A DNA stretch of 51,697 nt from an uncultured Lachnospiraceae bacterium (GCA_902768735.1 CACXMK010000015.1:1-51697), one strand, 5' to 3'; shown: positions 8,634 to 15,711, counted from the stretch's first letter. A program made the numbers and translations. The notes: generated from the sequence alone by a model not told the origin.

Positions 8634-8690
8634 AAAGAGCTCCGGGATAGATGCCCGACATTCGTCGATCGTCTATCCCGGAGCTCTTTT
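8634..8690 (+). terminator. Long-stem intrinsic terminator, probably bidirectional
   Basis: An 18-bp perfect stem (AAAGAGCTCCGGGATAGA at 8634-8651 with its complement at 8672-8689) has a 20-base loop and ends in TTTT. Because the stem starts with AAA it can also terminate on the minus strand. It lies between rraA-like gene and asparaginase, which converge. Confidence 0.85.
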
Positions 8691-8708
8691 ATGCGCAATA
8701 AAGTGCAC

Positions 8709-8818
8709 CCTCTACCCCAGAGGTAGAGATACATTTACCCCAGAGGTAGAGATACATTTACCCCAGAGGTAGAGATACATTCTCTACCCCAGAGGTAGAA
8801 ATACACAGAGATACACAG
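8709..8818. repeat. Four-copy array of palindromic repeats next to the asparaginase stop codon
   Basis: Four copies of ACCCCAGAGGTAGA (starting near 8713, 8738, 8761 and 8787) are separated by ATACATTT-type spacers of a few bases, with a period of 23-25 bp, and decay into AGAGATACACAG at the asparaginase 3' end. The spacers are themselves repeats, so this is not a CRISPR array. Confidence 0.85.
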
Positions 8819-9817
8819 CTACGGCACCGTCACCTCCCCGCACAGACTCAGTCCAAAATACTCCCTGATCTGCGCCGGATCCTCCGTCTGCCCCAGCACC
8901 CACATCAACTTGGTCACCGCCGCCTCCGACGTCATGTCGTACGCCTGGATCGCGCCCGCCTCCAGCGCGCGCCGCCCCGTCTCGTACACCTCGAGGCTGC
9001 TCCCCTCGAACCGGCACTGCGTTCCCACAAGAAACGTCATTCCCTGCTCCGTCATGCTCCGGATCTCCCCGATGAAGTCGTGCCGCACGAACGGCATCCC
9101 GCCGAGCCCGAACGCCTCGATATAAAACGCCCTGTACCCGCGCTCCGCGTACATCTTCAGAACTTCCCTGTGCATCCCCGGGAAGAGCTTGAGCACCGCG
9201 ACATTTGCGCAATAGCGGTCCTGCAGCCGGAAAACGCCCTTTTTCTTGGGCACCATCCGCTCGTTGATCTTCATCCCGATCGAGCTGATCTCCGCCACAT
9301 TTTCACAGTTGATGCTGTCAAATGCGTCAAAACTCAGAGACCGGACCTTTGACGCCCTGCACCCCAGCATCACCTTCCTGTTGAACGCGACGAACACGCC
9401 CGGGCACCCGCTCTGCGCCATAAAGATCGCGCACCGCAGGTTCTCCATCGCGTCCGCCACCGGGTTCGAGATCGACAGCTGGCTGCCGGTGATCACGACG
9501 GGGATGTCGATGTTTTGCAGCATGAACGAGAGCATCGACGAGGTATACGCCAGCGTGTCCGTTCCGTGGATCACCACGATCCCGTCAAAACACCCCCTCT
9601 CCCTGCTGATCATCTGCGCGAGCCGCGCCCAGTCCTCCGGGAAAATGTTGGCGCTGTCCAGCGCCGAAAACTCCTGCGTCGTCAGCTGCGCTTCGCCCGC
9701 CACGATGTGAAGTTCCTTCAGCATCGACTCCGTGGTCAGCCCCGGCGTCAGGCCGTGTTCCTTCGCCACCGACGCCAGCGTCCCGCCCGTATTAATGATC
9801 AAAACTTTCTTACTCAT
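8819..9817 (-). CDS. ansA: Type I L-asparaginase
   Basis: A 332-residue cytoplasmic-type asparaginase (asparagine to aspartate plus ammonia). The N-terminus carries the first catalytic Thr motif (INTGGTLAS, residues 8-16), and the second catalytic signature is VIHGTDTLAYTSS near residues 82-94. There is no signal peptide, consistent with the low-affinity AnsA type; length is normal. No good ribosome binding site precedes the ATG: the upstream bases are a degenerate palindromic repeat reading GGGGTAGG about seven bases before the start, so the repeat may supply the Shine-Dalgarno element (inference). Glutaminase side activity cannot be judged. Confidence 0.9.
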   Translation of the reverse strand: MSKKVLIINTGGTLASVAKEHGLTPGLTTESMLKELHIVAGEAQLTTQEFSALDSANIFPEDWARLAQMISRERGCFDGIVVIHGTDTLAYTSSMLSFMLQNIDIPVVITGSQLSISNPVADAMENLRCAIFMAQSGCPGVFVAFNRKVMLGCRASKVRSLSFDAFDSINCENVAEISSIGMKINERMVPKKKGVFRLQDRYCANVAVLKLFPGMHREVLKMYAERGYRAFYIEAFGLGGMPFVRHDFIGEIRSMTEQGMTFLVGTQCRFEGSSLEVYETGRRALEAGAIQAYDMTSEAAVTKLMWVLGQTEDPAQIREYFGLSLCGEVTVP

Positions 9818-9822
9818 GAAAA

Positions 9823-9838
9823 CCTACCCCAGAAGTCG
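9823..9838. repeat. Degenerate palindromic repeat at the asparaginase start
   Basis: CCTACCCCAGAAGTCG is a decayed copy of the dispersed palindrome. It lies six bases before the asparaginase ATG (minus strand), where a ribosome binding site is expected. Confidence 0.6.
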
Positions 9839-9873
9839 TTTTTACACACCTGTTACTTATTACACATCTGTGG

Positions 9874-9898
9874 AAAAATGACCCCAGAGGTCATTTTC
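9874..9898 (-). terminator. Repeat-derived intrinsic terminator of the HAD gene
   Basis: A 9-bp stem (AAAATGACC at 9875-9883, GGTCATTTT at 9889-9897) with loop CCAGA or TCTGG carries the repeat core but has GACC/GGTC arms instead of TACC/GGTA. On the minus strand it ends in TTTTT, six bases after the HAD stop codon, so it should terminate that gene. Confidence 0.8.
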
Positions 9899-9904
9899 TT
9901 CCTC

Positions 9905-10570
9905 TCACCTTCGCGCCAGCCACTCATCCACGTCCGCCAGCGACGGCAGCACCGCCACTGCCAGCCCGTACATTTCCTCCGTCGGTGGCAATATATCCGG
10001 CACCATGATCGCCTGCATCCCGGCCGCGTGCGCCGCCCGCACCCCATTGTACGAGTCCTCGATCACGTAGACTTCGCCGAACTCCTCCTCCGGGATCCCG
10101 AGCTTCGCCGCGCACAAAAGGAAGATCTCCGGGTCCGGCTTGCCCCGCTTCACCATGTCCCCGCTCACAACCGTGTCAAAACACTGCAGCACCCCATACT
10201 GCCCCAGCTCCTTATCGATCACATCCCGCGCCGACGACGATGCCAGCCCCAGCGCCACGCCCCGCTCCTTCAAAGAGCGCAGGATCTCCAACGCGCCGGG
10301 CTTCAGTTCCATCTTCCCCGTTTCCACAATATAGGCAAAATACTCCCTGCACGCCCGAAACATCTTATCCACATCAAACTGCGGATAGCTCCCGAACGTG
10401 TCGATCATGATCTTCCGCTCCAGATCGATCGTAACGCCGACCACTCGCTCCGAGGCTTCCCTCATAGCATCCTCCGGCAAGCCATACAGCCTTGCCGCAT
10501 TCATGTGTCCCCTGCGGTACACCATTTCCGAATCGACGATCACGCCGTCCATGTCAAAAATCACATACAT
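9905..10570 (-). CDS. HAD-superfamily phosphatase (beta-phosphoglucomutase-like)
   Basis: A 221-residue cytoplasmic HAD hydrolase, subfamily with an alpha-helical cap. Motif I is FDMDGVIVDSE (residues 4-14; nucleophile Asp6 and acid/base Asp8), motif II is LASSSA (about 107-112), the motif III Lys is in KRGKPDPEIF (about 138-147), and motif IV is VIEDSYNGVRAA (about 167-178). It probably dephosphorylates or isomerises a sugar phosphate; the substrate is not predictable. The ribosome binding site is weak (GGTG five bases upstream); a copy of the palindromic repeat ends about 20 bases before the start. Its downstream terminator is repeat-derived. Confidence 0.87.
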   Translation of the reverse strand: MYVIFDMDGVIVDSEMVYRRGHMNAARLYGLPEDAMREASERVVGVTIDLERKIMIDTFGSYPQFDVDKMFRACREYFAYIVETGKMELKPGALEILRSLKERGVALGLASSSARDVIDKELGQYGVLQCFDTVVSGDMVKRGKPDPEIFLLCAAKLGIPEEEFGEVYVIEDSYNGVRAAHAAGMQAIMVPDILPPTEEMYGLAVAVLPSLADVDEWLARR

Positions 10571-10587
10571 AATTTCACCATTTCAAC

Positions 10588-10672
10588 TCCCTACCTCTGG
10601 GGTAGAGATCGCCCAAAACCGCGTTTCACCTCATCCCCACCCCAGAGGTAGAGATCAGCTGGGTAGAGATCA
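10588..10672. repeat. Palindromic repeat pair between the HAD and FMN-oxidase genes
   Basis: CTCCCTACCTCTGGGGTAG at 10588 onward and CCACCCCAGAGGTAGAGATC near 10637 are followed by a decayed half-copy GGGTAGAGATC (to 10671). The copies lie in opposite orientations in the spacer. Confidence 0.8.
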
Positions 10673-10675
10673 AAC

Positions 10676-11521
10676 TCACGCCGCCCGCATCACACTCTTC
10701 GCCTTCGCGAGCTCGTCCCGCGCCTTCATGAGGTACTCGCAGACCGCCTCGTCCGCGCCCCGCGTCCATGCCGCCATCAGCGGCCGCCCGATGCACACGC
10801 CCTTCGCCCCCAGCGCGAGCGCCTTGAACGCGTCCATCCCGGTCTGGATCATGCAGTCCACGAACACCGGCACGTCCTCTCCCATCGGCTTCGCGATCTC
10901 CGGCAAAACATAGAGCGGCGGAATCGCATACTCGATCCTGTTATTGTGATGCGACACCACCATGCCCTTCACACCGGCCTTAAACGACTCCTCCGCGTCG
11001 TATACGCTCAGAACGCCCTTCGTGATCAGCGGCAGATACGTGCTTCCAACGATCTCAGCCAGCTCGGCGGTTGTCAGTGCCTTCATTTCTTCATCGTCAA
11101 CGATATCCGGAGACCCGTCGTTCGCAAAAGGATGATCAATGTCGATTCCCACCGCGAGCAGCCCGAGCTTTTCCGCGTGGAAGATCTTCTTATAGATCAG
11201 ATCCCGGTTCTTATACGGCTTGATGATCTCGATCAGCTTGACGCCGGTATCGGCGAGCATTTCGATCTCGCTCTCCTCCGCCGCGCCGTACCACATGACG
11301 CAGTTCGCTTTTTTGGCGCCCAGGGCGATCCCGCGGGCCATGCCCGGCGCTCCAATATGCTCGAGGTGCGACAGGGCCGCCGTCATGATCGGCGACGCGA
11401 ACGTCTCGCCGTACAGCTGAAACTCCGTGCAAGGATTCGTGGAATTCATGTAGCGCGTCTCGATCAGAAGCGAATCCAGATAGTTTCTCGTGATCGTGTT
11501 AGAATTACTGACCTGTGACAT
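10676..11521 (-). CDS. FMN-dependent 2-hydroxy-acid oxidase/dehydrogenase-like protein
   Basis: A 281-residue TIM-barrel flavoprotein resembling lactate oxidase, glycolate oxidase and L-lactate dehydrogenase. Visible features are the N-terminal region with SPIMTAALSHL (about 46-56), a likely active-site Lys in LITKGVLS (about 165-172), SHHNNRIEY (about 190-198; position of the catalytic His and Arg, but not the usual HGGRQ), and the phosphate-binding GAKGVCIGRPLM (about 240-251). It is shorter than typical members (about 350 residues), and the changed catalytic motif suggests a divergent substrate. Homologues in anaerobes are usually annotated as alpha-hydroxy-acid oxidising protein. A GGAGG ribosome binding site lies seven bases before the ATG. 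Confidence 0.8.
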   Translation of the reverse strand: MSQVSNSNTITRNYLDSLLIETRYMNSTNPCTEFQLYGETFASPIMTAALSHLEHIGAPGMARGIALGAKKANCVMWYGAAEESEIEMLADTGVKLIEIIKPYKNRDLIYKKIFHAEKLGLLAVGIDIDHPFANDGSPDIVDDEEMKALTTAELAEIVGSTYLPLITKGVLSVYDAEESFKAGVKGMVVSHHNNRIEYAIPPLYVLPEIAKPMGEDVPVFVDCMIQTGMDAFKALALGAKGVCIGRPLMAAWTRGADEAVCEYLMKARDELAKAKSVMRAA

Positions 11522-11541
11522 ATAATCCTCCTTCCAATAGC

Positions 11542-11565
11542 AAAACGACCTCTGGGGTCATTTTT
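11542..11565 (-). terminator. Repeat-derived terminator-like hairpin
   Basis: Minus strand: AAAATGACC, CCAG-type loop, AGGTCGTTTT. The arms pair as GACC/GGTC plus A/T with one mismatch. It is the same GACC variant of the palindrome as at 9874-9898. It lies between the small hypothetical gene (stop at 11593) and the FMN-oxidase gene start. Confidence 0.65.
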
Positions 11566-11592
11566 CATCGTATCTGCCTCTGAGCTAAAGAA

Positions 11593-11913
11593 TCACTCCT
11601 CGTCAGTACCGAGGCCAGCATACAGGATCTCATTATACTTTGCATTTGCCTCCCTGCTGGCCTTCCGCTCGCGCCACGCATCGATCTCGCTCCGGATCGC
11701 CAGCATCTCATCTACGACGAGCTCCTCGCTGCGGGGCTTGACCTGATCCAGATATGCGATCATGCGTTGCATCGCCTTCGGGCTGCCGAGGTACTGCGCA
11801 ACCACCTCGCCAAGCGCCGCCGGAAAGCCCAGGCCCTCGACGGCAGCGACCAGTTCATCCCTCGTCATCGCCCACACTCTTCTCGCGTCGGCGTTTTCTT
11901 CATTCCGGTTCAT
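11593..11913 (-). CDS. Hypothetical 106-residue protein
   Basis: I do not recognise the family. The predicted protein is soluble, charged and largely helical (segments such as TRDELVAAVEGLGFPAALGEVV and SEIDAWRERKASREANAKYNEIL), with no signal peptide or membrane helix. The ATG at 11913 is chosen because AAGGAG lies eight bases upstream. The open frame extends to 12090, but the added 59 residues come from the 15-bp tandem array (VVHF and VVHS repeats) and are not coding. It could be a small regulatory or structural protein; nothing in the context fixes its role. Confidence 0.65.
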   Translation of the reverse strand: MNRNEENADARRVWAMTRDELVAAVEGLGFPAALGEVVAQYLGSPKAMQRMIAYLDQVKPRSEELVVDEMLAIRSEIDAWRERKASREANAKYNEILYAGLGTDEE

Positions 11914-11960
11914 GCTGCTCTCCTTATACCATGGGGACGGTCCTTGCGATACGACCGAAG

Positions 11961-12065
11961 TGAAATGCACCACAGTGGAATGCACCACAGTGGAATGCAC
12001 CACAGGAAAATGCACCACAGGAAAATGCACCACAGTGAAATCCACCACAGAGAAATGCACCAAAG
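11961..12065. repeat. 15-bp tandem repeat, seven copies
   Basis: Seven head-to-tail 15-bp units with consensus TGAAATGCACCACAG (variants TGGAATGCACCACAG, GAAAATGCACCACAG, TGAAATCCACCACAG, AGAAATGCACCAAAG). It sits in the spacer between two minus-strand genes, upstream of the 106-residue gene, flanked by GGGACGGTCC and ACTGTCCC. A direct repeat at each position points to slippage-generated minisatellite DNA. Confidence 0.92.
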
Positions 12066-12096
12066 AAACTGTCCCAGTGATGCACCTCAAAGCGGA

Positions 12097-12597
12097 TCAA
12101 CGCAACAGGTCCTGACCCACTTTTTCCAAAACATCGACGCAGTACCCATCATCCGCAAGAACAACGTCCTGCGCCTGCACATAGTGCGACGTGACGCTCA
12201 CGACTTTACCGGCGTCGTCAAACTCCAGCGTCCCCACATAGATATACGGCCCCGTGACGCCGTGGTAAGTCACCTCCGACACAGCGATCATCGCGTCCTT
12301 GTCGTCGTATTTTGCCAGCGCCCAGTCCTCGGGCGCAAGCGTCATTTTGAAGCCGCTCCAGTAATTGCCGAGCGTGCTTTTCGCGACAATGATGATCTCG
12401 TTGCCGTGCTTCTCCAGGAAGTCGCTGTCGGATTCCGCGCTGTTTTCCGGCGCCGACGCCTCTCCCTGATCCTGTTGCGCGGCAGCCTCTGTTTTAACAG
12501 CGGCATCCTGCCCCTGCGCTTCTTCCTTTTTCCCGCAGCCCGCTGCCAAAACACTAAGACAAGCAACAACTGTGACCAGTCCAATAATCTTCCTCAT
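12097..12597 (-). CDS. Hypothetical lipoprotein, 166 residues
   Basis: A type II signal peptide is clear: MRK, a hydrophobic core IIGLVTVVACLSVLA, then the lipobox LAAGC with Cys21 as lipidation site. A low-complexity acidic/alanine linker follows (about 25-60), then a beta-rich domain (about 60-166) with no family I recognise. AAGGAG lies upstream of the ATG. It is presumably anchored on the outer face of the membrane. It sits with another small lipoprotein gene (12731-13366), separated by a 20-bp tandem repeat, and could be co-transcribed with it. Function unknown. Confidence 0.8.
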   Translation of the reverse strand: MRKIIGLVTVVACLSVLAAGCGKKEEAQGQDAAVKTEAAAQQDQGEASAPENSAESDSDFLEKHGNEIIIVAKSTLGNYWSGFKMTLAPEDWALAKYDDKDAMIAVSEVTYHGVTGPYIYVGTLEFDDAGKVVSVTSHYVQAQDVVLADDGYCVDVLEKVGQDLLR

Positions 12598-12640
12598 TTT
12601 GTTCTCCTTACTGATGGGATCAATTAACTGATTGGATCAA

Positions 12641-12700
12641 TGCCCCGTGGTCTGATCCACCGCCCCGTGGTCTGATCCACCGCCCCGTGGTCTGATCCGC
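12641..12700. repeat. 20-bp tandem repeat, three copies
   Basis: Three head-to-tail units with consensus CGCCCCGTGGTCTGATCCAC (12641-12660, 12661-12680, 12681-12700), followed by a decayed fourth. A related short duplication (CTGATGGGATCAAT and CTGATTGGATCAAT) lies just before it at 12611-12640. Confidence 0.92.
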
Positions 12701-12730
12701 CGATCCCTGACCCGCTTTTTCAGCCTCCGC

Positions 12731-13366
12731 TCAATCCAGCAGCGCCTTATCCACGATCTGGAAATTCGCCCTGTGGATATACAGCGCCTTCCCGTCGATC
12801 ATCAGCTTCGTGAACCTCGGCAGGTCCTCCTGGATCTCCCAGTACACCTTATCTCCGGAAAACGCGTAGATCGGCGCTCCCATCTGCGATTTGATGACCA
12901 CCACCATCGGCTTTCCGAACTCATTCTTGATGCTGTTCACCTTGCCGCTGATCAGCGTCGAGTCCAGGATCCCCGACGAATCGCTCTCGACCACCTGGTC
13001 CAGATAGAATTCATACTCCGGCGCCAGCCGCTTATCATAGAAAATGCACGTGTCCCCGCACGAGATCAGCTGCTTCCCGTCGATCGTGATCGTGATCACC
13101 GAACTCAGTGTTTTGGTCGAATACCACTCATCCGTCGCGGACGAATATGTCTTCTCCTCCACGATGTTGTTGTCGATATCGATCCGCTTCCCGTGCGATC
13201 GCAGCGTCCTGATCCCCATATTATCGAAGATGTCGATATTGTACTCGTTCCCGATGATACTCCCGTGCAGATCATGGATCCCGCTCTGCAGCCTCGCGCA
13301 CCCGGCCGCACACATCATCACTGCCAAAACACCAACGACCGCCAATACTCTCTTTATATTTTTCAT
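12731..13366 (-). CDS. Lipoprotein, DUF5052-like
   Basis: A 211-residue surface lipoprotein. Signal peptide MKNIKRVLAVVGVLAVMMCAAGC has the lipobox AAGC with Cys23. The mature part (ARLQSGIHDLHGSIIGNEY, then a beta-rich domain ending KALLD) resembles, from memory, the uncharacterised DUF5052 lipoproteins of Clostridia; I cannot verify this without a profile search. Near the C-terminus MGAPIYAFSGDKVYWEIQED and LMIDGKALYIHRANFQIVD look like a conserved strand pair. The start overlaps the end of a broken upstream reading frame by 4 bp (ATGA). Function unknown. Confidence 0.75.
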   Translation of the reverse strand: MKNIKRVLAVVGVLAVMMCAAGCARLQSGIHDLHGSIIGNEYNIDIFDNMGIRTLRSHGKRIDIDNNIVEEKTYSSATDEWYSTKTLSSVITITIDGKQLISCGDTCIFYDKRLAPEYEFYLDQVVESDSSGILDSTLISGKVNSIKNEFGKPMVVVIKSQMGAPIYAFSGDKVYWEIQEDLPRFTKLMIDGKALYIHRANFQIVDKALLD

Positions 13367-13611
13367 AATTGCCTTTCTTTCAATCGTCTCTCTTCCACGG
13401 CGACAGGAACATTCACCCGCAGAAAAAAGCGTTCTCCTTTCTCTCCTCGCACGCCGCCCGCAGCCTCTCTGTCATCGCGCGCAGCACCTCCTCCGGCACA
13501 AATCTGCACTTCGCCGATCATTTTTGCAACACTAAGGCTCGATCCGGTGGGACTGAAGACGACCAGTTTCACCTTTCGGATCTCTATCTCATCAATGTCT
13601 TTGTAATCCAT
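13363..13611 (-). pseudogene. Broken flavodoxin-like (EFR1-type) gene remnant
   Basis: The first 34 residues (MDYKDIDEIEIRKVKLVVFS, then PTGSSLSVAKMIGE) match the start of flavodoxin-like proteins, whose phosphate loop is SPTGSSLSVA here. After residue about 38 the frame becomes unlike protein (GGGAARDDREAAGG). A neighbouring frame gives a short helical tail, VPEEVLRAMTERLRAACEER, before a stop. This suggests a gene reduced by internal deletion and frameshift. AAGGAGG lies only one base before the ATG, also unfavourable for translation. It overlaps the next lipoprotein start by 4 bp, so it may still act as a leader. Confidence 0.5.
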
Positions 13612-13649
13612 TCCTCCTTATCAGTGATTCCTCCGGATTTCTGTGTATT

Positions 13650-13655
13650 ATTATA
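13650..13655 (-). promoter_or_regulatory. Candidate -10 element for the lipoprotein genes
   Basis: Minus strand TATAAT within CCTGTATAATAATACAC, about 40 bases before the remnant flavodoxin start. No good TTGACA lies 16-18 bases upstream (TTGCAG is 21 bases away), so the assignment rests on the -10 alone. Confidence 0.4.
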
Positions 13656-13699
13656 CAGGTCTAATGCACGCTCGTCCTGCAAAAAATCAGCTAAACGCG

Positions 13700-13753
13700 A
13701 AAAGAGCTGTCACACCGGCAAAGGATTTCCATCCTAAGCAGGTGCAACAGCTC
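13700..13753 (-). terminator. Terminator at the end of the pectin operon
   Basis: Minus strand: GAGCTGTTGCACC and GGTGTGACAGCTC form a 13-bp stem with one or two internal mismatches; an inner AGGAT/ATCCT hairpin lies between them and TTTT follows. It is 26 bp after the stop codon of the last gene of the uronate operon. Confidence 0.7.
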
Positions 13754-13778
13754 CTTTCTTGTCAATTGATTCTGTTCT

Positions 13779-14876
13779 TTATCTCTTCACTCTCGCTCCG
13801 GCGCCGCCCATGATGCCTTCTACCTCATCGACTGAAGCCATCGAAGTATCTCCGGGTGTCGTCATCGCCAGCGCGCCGTGCGCTGCACCGTAGTTGACCG
13901 CCTGCTCAGGATCGCCCGTGGTCATCAGGCCGTATACGAGGCCGGAAGCGAACGAGTCGCCGCCGCCGACGCGGTCCATGATCTCCAGTCCGTTGTACTC
14001 CTTGGACATGTAGATCTCGCCGCCTGCCCAGCACAGGGCTTTCCAATCGTTTACTGTCGCCGTCCTGACAGTGCGGAGGGTGGTCGCTACAGCTTTGAAG
14101 TTCGGATACGTCTTCGCCGCCTCGCCGATCATCTTCTTGTAGCCGTCGATGTTGAGCTCCTTGAGGTTCTCGTCGTTGCCCTCGATCGCGAAGCCGAGGC
14201 ATGCCGTGAAGTCTTCCTCGTTGCCGATCATGACATCGACGTACTTCGCGACTTCCTTGTTGACTTCCTGTGCCTTAGCCAGTCCGCCGATCGCGCTCCA
14301 CATGGAGGGGCGGTAGTTCAGGTCGTAGGACACGAAAGTGCCGTACTTCTTCGCTGTTTTGCATGCCGCGATGACGGTCTCACACGCCTGCTCGGAGAGA
14401 GCCGCGTAGATGCCGCCCGTGTGCAGCCAGCGCACGCCCAGCGTCCCGAAGATATACTCGAAGTCGAAATCCTCAGGCGTCGCCTGCGAGATCGCCGTAT
14501 TCGCCCTGTCGGAGCAGCCCATCGCTCCGCGGATGCCAAAGCCTCTCTCCGTGAAGTTAATGCCGTTCCTGCAGATCCTGCCAATGCCGTCAGTCTTCTT
14601 CCAATAGATCAGGTCTGTGCCGACGCCGCCCTGCTCGATGAAATCCTTCATCAGCCGGCCGACCTCGTTGTCAGCGAACGCCGTGATCACTGCCGTATTC
14701 ATGCCGAAGCACTTGTGCAGGCCTCGAATGACGTTGTACTCTCCGCCGCCTTCCCACGCCCTGAACGAGCGCGCCGTGCGGATCCTCCCCTCGCCGGGAT
14801 CCAGCCGCAGCATCACTTCACCGAGCGATACCGCATCATATTTATAAGTTCCCTCAGGTTTCAGTTCAAATTTCAT
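13779..14876 (-). CDS. kdgK: 2-keto-3-deoxygluconate kinase, PfkB family (copy 1)
   Basis: A 365-residue cytoplasmic sugar kinase that would phosphorylate KDG to KDPG with ATP. Ribokinase-family features: sugar-binding region GEVMLRLDPGEGRIRTARSF and GGGEYNV near residues 20-50, and the C-terminal anion-hole/catalytic signature DRVGGGDSFASG (about 305-316) with the catalytic Asp. The start at 14876 is preceded by AAGGAG nine bases away; the longer reading frame to 14924 has no ribosome site. It is last in the operon, 67 bp after the KDPG aldolase gene. A second kinase (15695-16780) belongs to the same family but is clearly diverged, so one may act on another ketodeoxy acid. Confidence 0.88.
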   Translation of the reverse strand: MKFELKPEGTYKYDAVSLGEVMLRLDPGEGRIRTARSFRAWEGGGEYNVIRGLHKCFGMNTAVITAFADNEVGRLMKDFIEQGGVGTDLIYWKKTDGIGRICRNGINFTERGFGIRGAMGCSDRANTAISQATPEDFDFEYIFGTLGVRWLHTGGIYAALSEQACETVIAACKTAKKYGTFVSYDLNYRPSMWSAIGGLAKAQEVNKEVAKYVDVMIGNEEDFTACLGFAIEGNDENLKELNIDGYKKMIGEAAKTYPNFKAVATTLRTVRTATVNDWKALCWAGGEIYMSKEYNGLEIMDRVGGGDSFASGLVYGLMTTGDPEQAVNYGAAHGALAMTTPGDTSMASVDEVEGIMGGAGARVKR

Positions 14877-14914
14877 ACCGCTTTCTCCTTTGCCAAACGT
14901 CAGTCCGCTAATCT

Positions 14915-14945
14915 GCCAAAACACCGATCGGCCAAAACACCGATC
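14915..14945. repeat. 16-bp tandem duplication containing CAAAACACC
   Basis: GCCAAAACACCGATC occurs at 14915-14929 and again at 14931-14945 between eda and kdgK, the second copy running into the eda stop codon. Each copy carries the CAAAACA word that is over-represented in this window. Confidence 0.8.
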
Positions 14946-15582
14946 AGCCCCTGATCTCCTTCACGATCGCTGCTGCTTCCGCAGTCAGTGCTTTGATCTC
15001 ATCAAAATTGCCCTTTTTCACAAGAACGCCGGGTACCATCCAGCTTCCGCCGCACGCCACGATCCTGTCATAAGCGAGGTAATCTTTCACGTTGCCCGCA
15101 TTGATCCCGCCGGTAGGCATGAACGACAGCCCGACATACGGCGCTGCTACCGCTTTGATCATCTTGAGGCCGCCCGCGGGTTCCGCCGGGAAGAACTTCA
15201 CGAAATCAAGGCCCAGCGCAAGCGCCTGCTCCATCTCACTCGGAGTCTGCGTCCCGGGTGTTACGGGAACGCCCTTCTCCTGGCAGTACTTCACAATTTC
15301 AGGATTCAGGCCGGGGCTCACAATAAACCTGGCGCCGGCTTCCACTGCGCGGTCCACCTGCTCTTTGGTCAGGACTGTGCCTGCGCCCACCAGCATCTCA
15401 GGATACTTTTCGGTCATGATCTTGATCACGTCCGCCGCAGCAGCCGTGCGGAATGTCACTTCCGCGCAGGGAAGTCCGCCTTCCATCAGAGCGTCAGCGA
15501 GAGGCTCCGCGTCCTTTGCGTCATCGAGTACCACTACCGGCACGATTCCGATCTTCCTGAATTGTTCTTTTAAATCTTTCAT
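14944..15582 (-). CDS. eda: KDPG / 4-hydroxy-2-oxoglutarate aldolase
   Basis: A 212-residue class I aldolase splitting KDPG into pyruvate and glyceraldehyde 3-phosphate, the last step for both uronate branches encoded here. Visible motifs are the catalytic Glu region CAEVTFRT (about 40-47), VGAGTVLT (about 66-73), FIVSPGLNPEIV (about 87-98) and the Schiff-base Lys in DFVKFFPAEP (about 130-139), followed by the phosphate-binding PTGGIN (about 156-161). Length is normal. A GGAGT ribosome site precedes the ATG. It lies between the two KDG kinase genes in the same operon. Confidence 0.93.
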   Translation of the reverse strand: MKDLKEQFRKIGIVPVVVLDDAKDAEPLADALMEGGLPCAEVTFRTAAAADVIKIMTEKYPEMLVGAGTVLTKEQVDRAVEAGARFIVSPGLNPEIVKYCQEKGVPVTPGTQTPSEMEQALALGLDFVKFFPAEPAGGLKMIKAVAAPYVGLSFMPTGGINAGNVKDYLAYDRIVACGGSWMVPGVLVKKGNFDEIKALTAEAAAIVKEIRG

Positions 15583-15600
15583 TTTGCAGTCACTCCTTTA

Positions 15601-15711
15601 TTACCGCTTAATGTCGTTGCTTCTCTACCTCTGGGGTAGAGACACGCCCTAACAGCCGTTTCGCCCATCTCTACCCCAGAGGTAGCGATACGCCTTACCG
15701 CTTAATGTCGT
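15601..15711. repeat. Duplicated 3' end of a kinase gene plus two palindromic repeats
   Basis: The last 17 bases of the copy-2 kinase gene (TTACCGCTTAATGTCGT on the plus strand, 15695-15711) recur exactly at 15601-15617 in the downstream spacer. Between them lie two palindromic repeats (15622-15642, ACCTCTGGGGT core; 15668-15688, ACCCCAGAGGT core, one arm mismatch). These are the only palindrome copies inside the large operon. Confidence 0.85.

Noticed and set aside
8709-8818. Possible CRISPR-like array
   Set aside because: Units of 23-25 bp have near-identical spacers (ATACATTT), no unique spacers, and no cas genes are present. It is a tandem amplification of the palindromic repeat.
11914-12090. 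N-terminal extension of the 106-residue hypothetical protein made of VVHF/VVHS repeats
   Set aside because: The extension is the translation of a 15-bp minisatellite; a ribosome site directly precedes the internal ATG at 11913.
2794-15688. Palindromic repeats as ends of an insertion sequence or integron attachment sites
   Set aside because: No transposase or integrase gene, target duplication or cassette order is seen in the window. A non-autonomous element moved by a distant enzyme stays possible.
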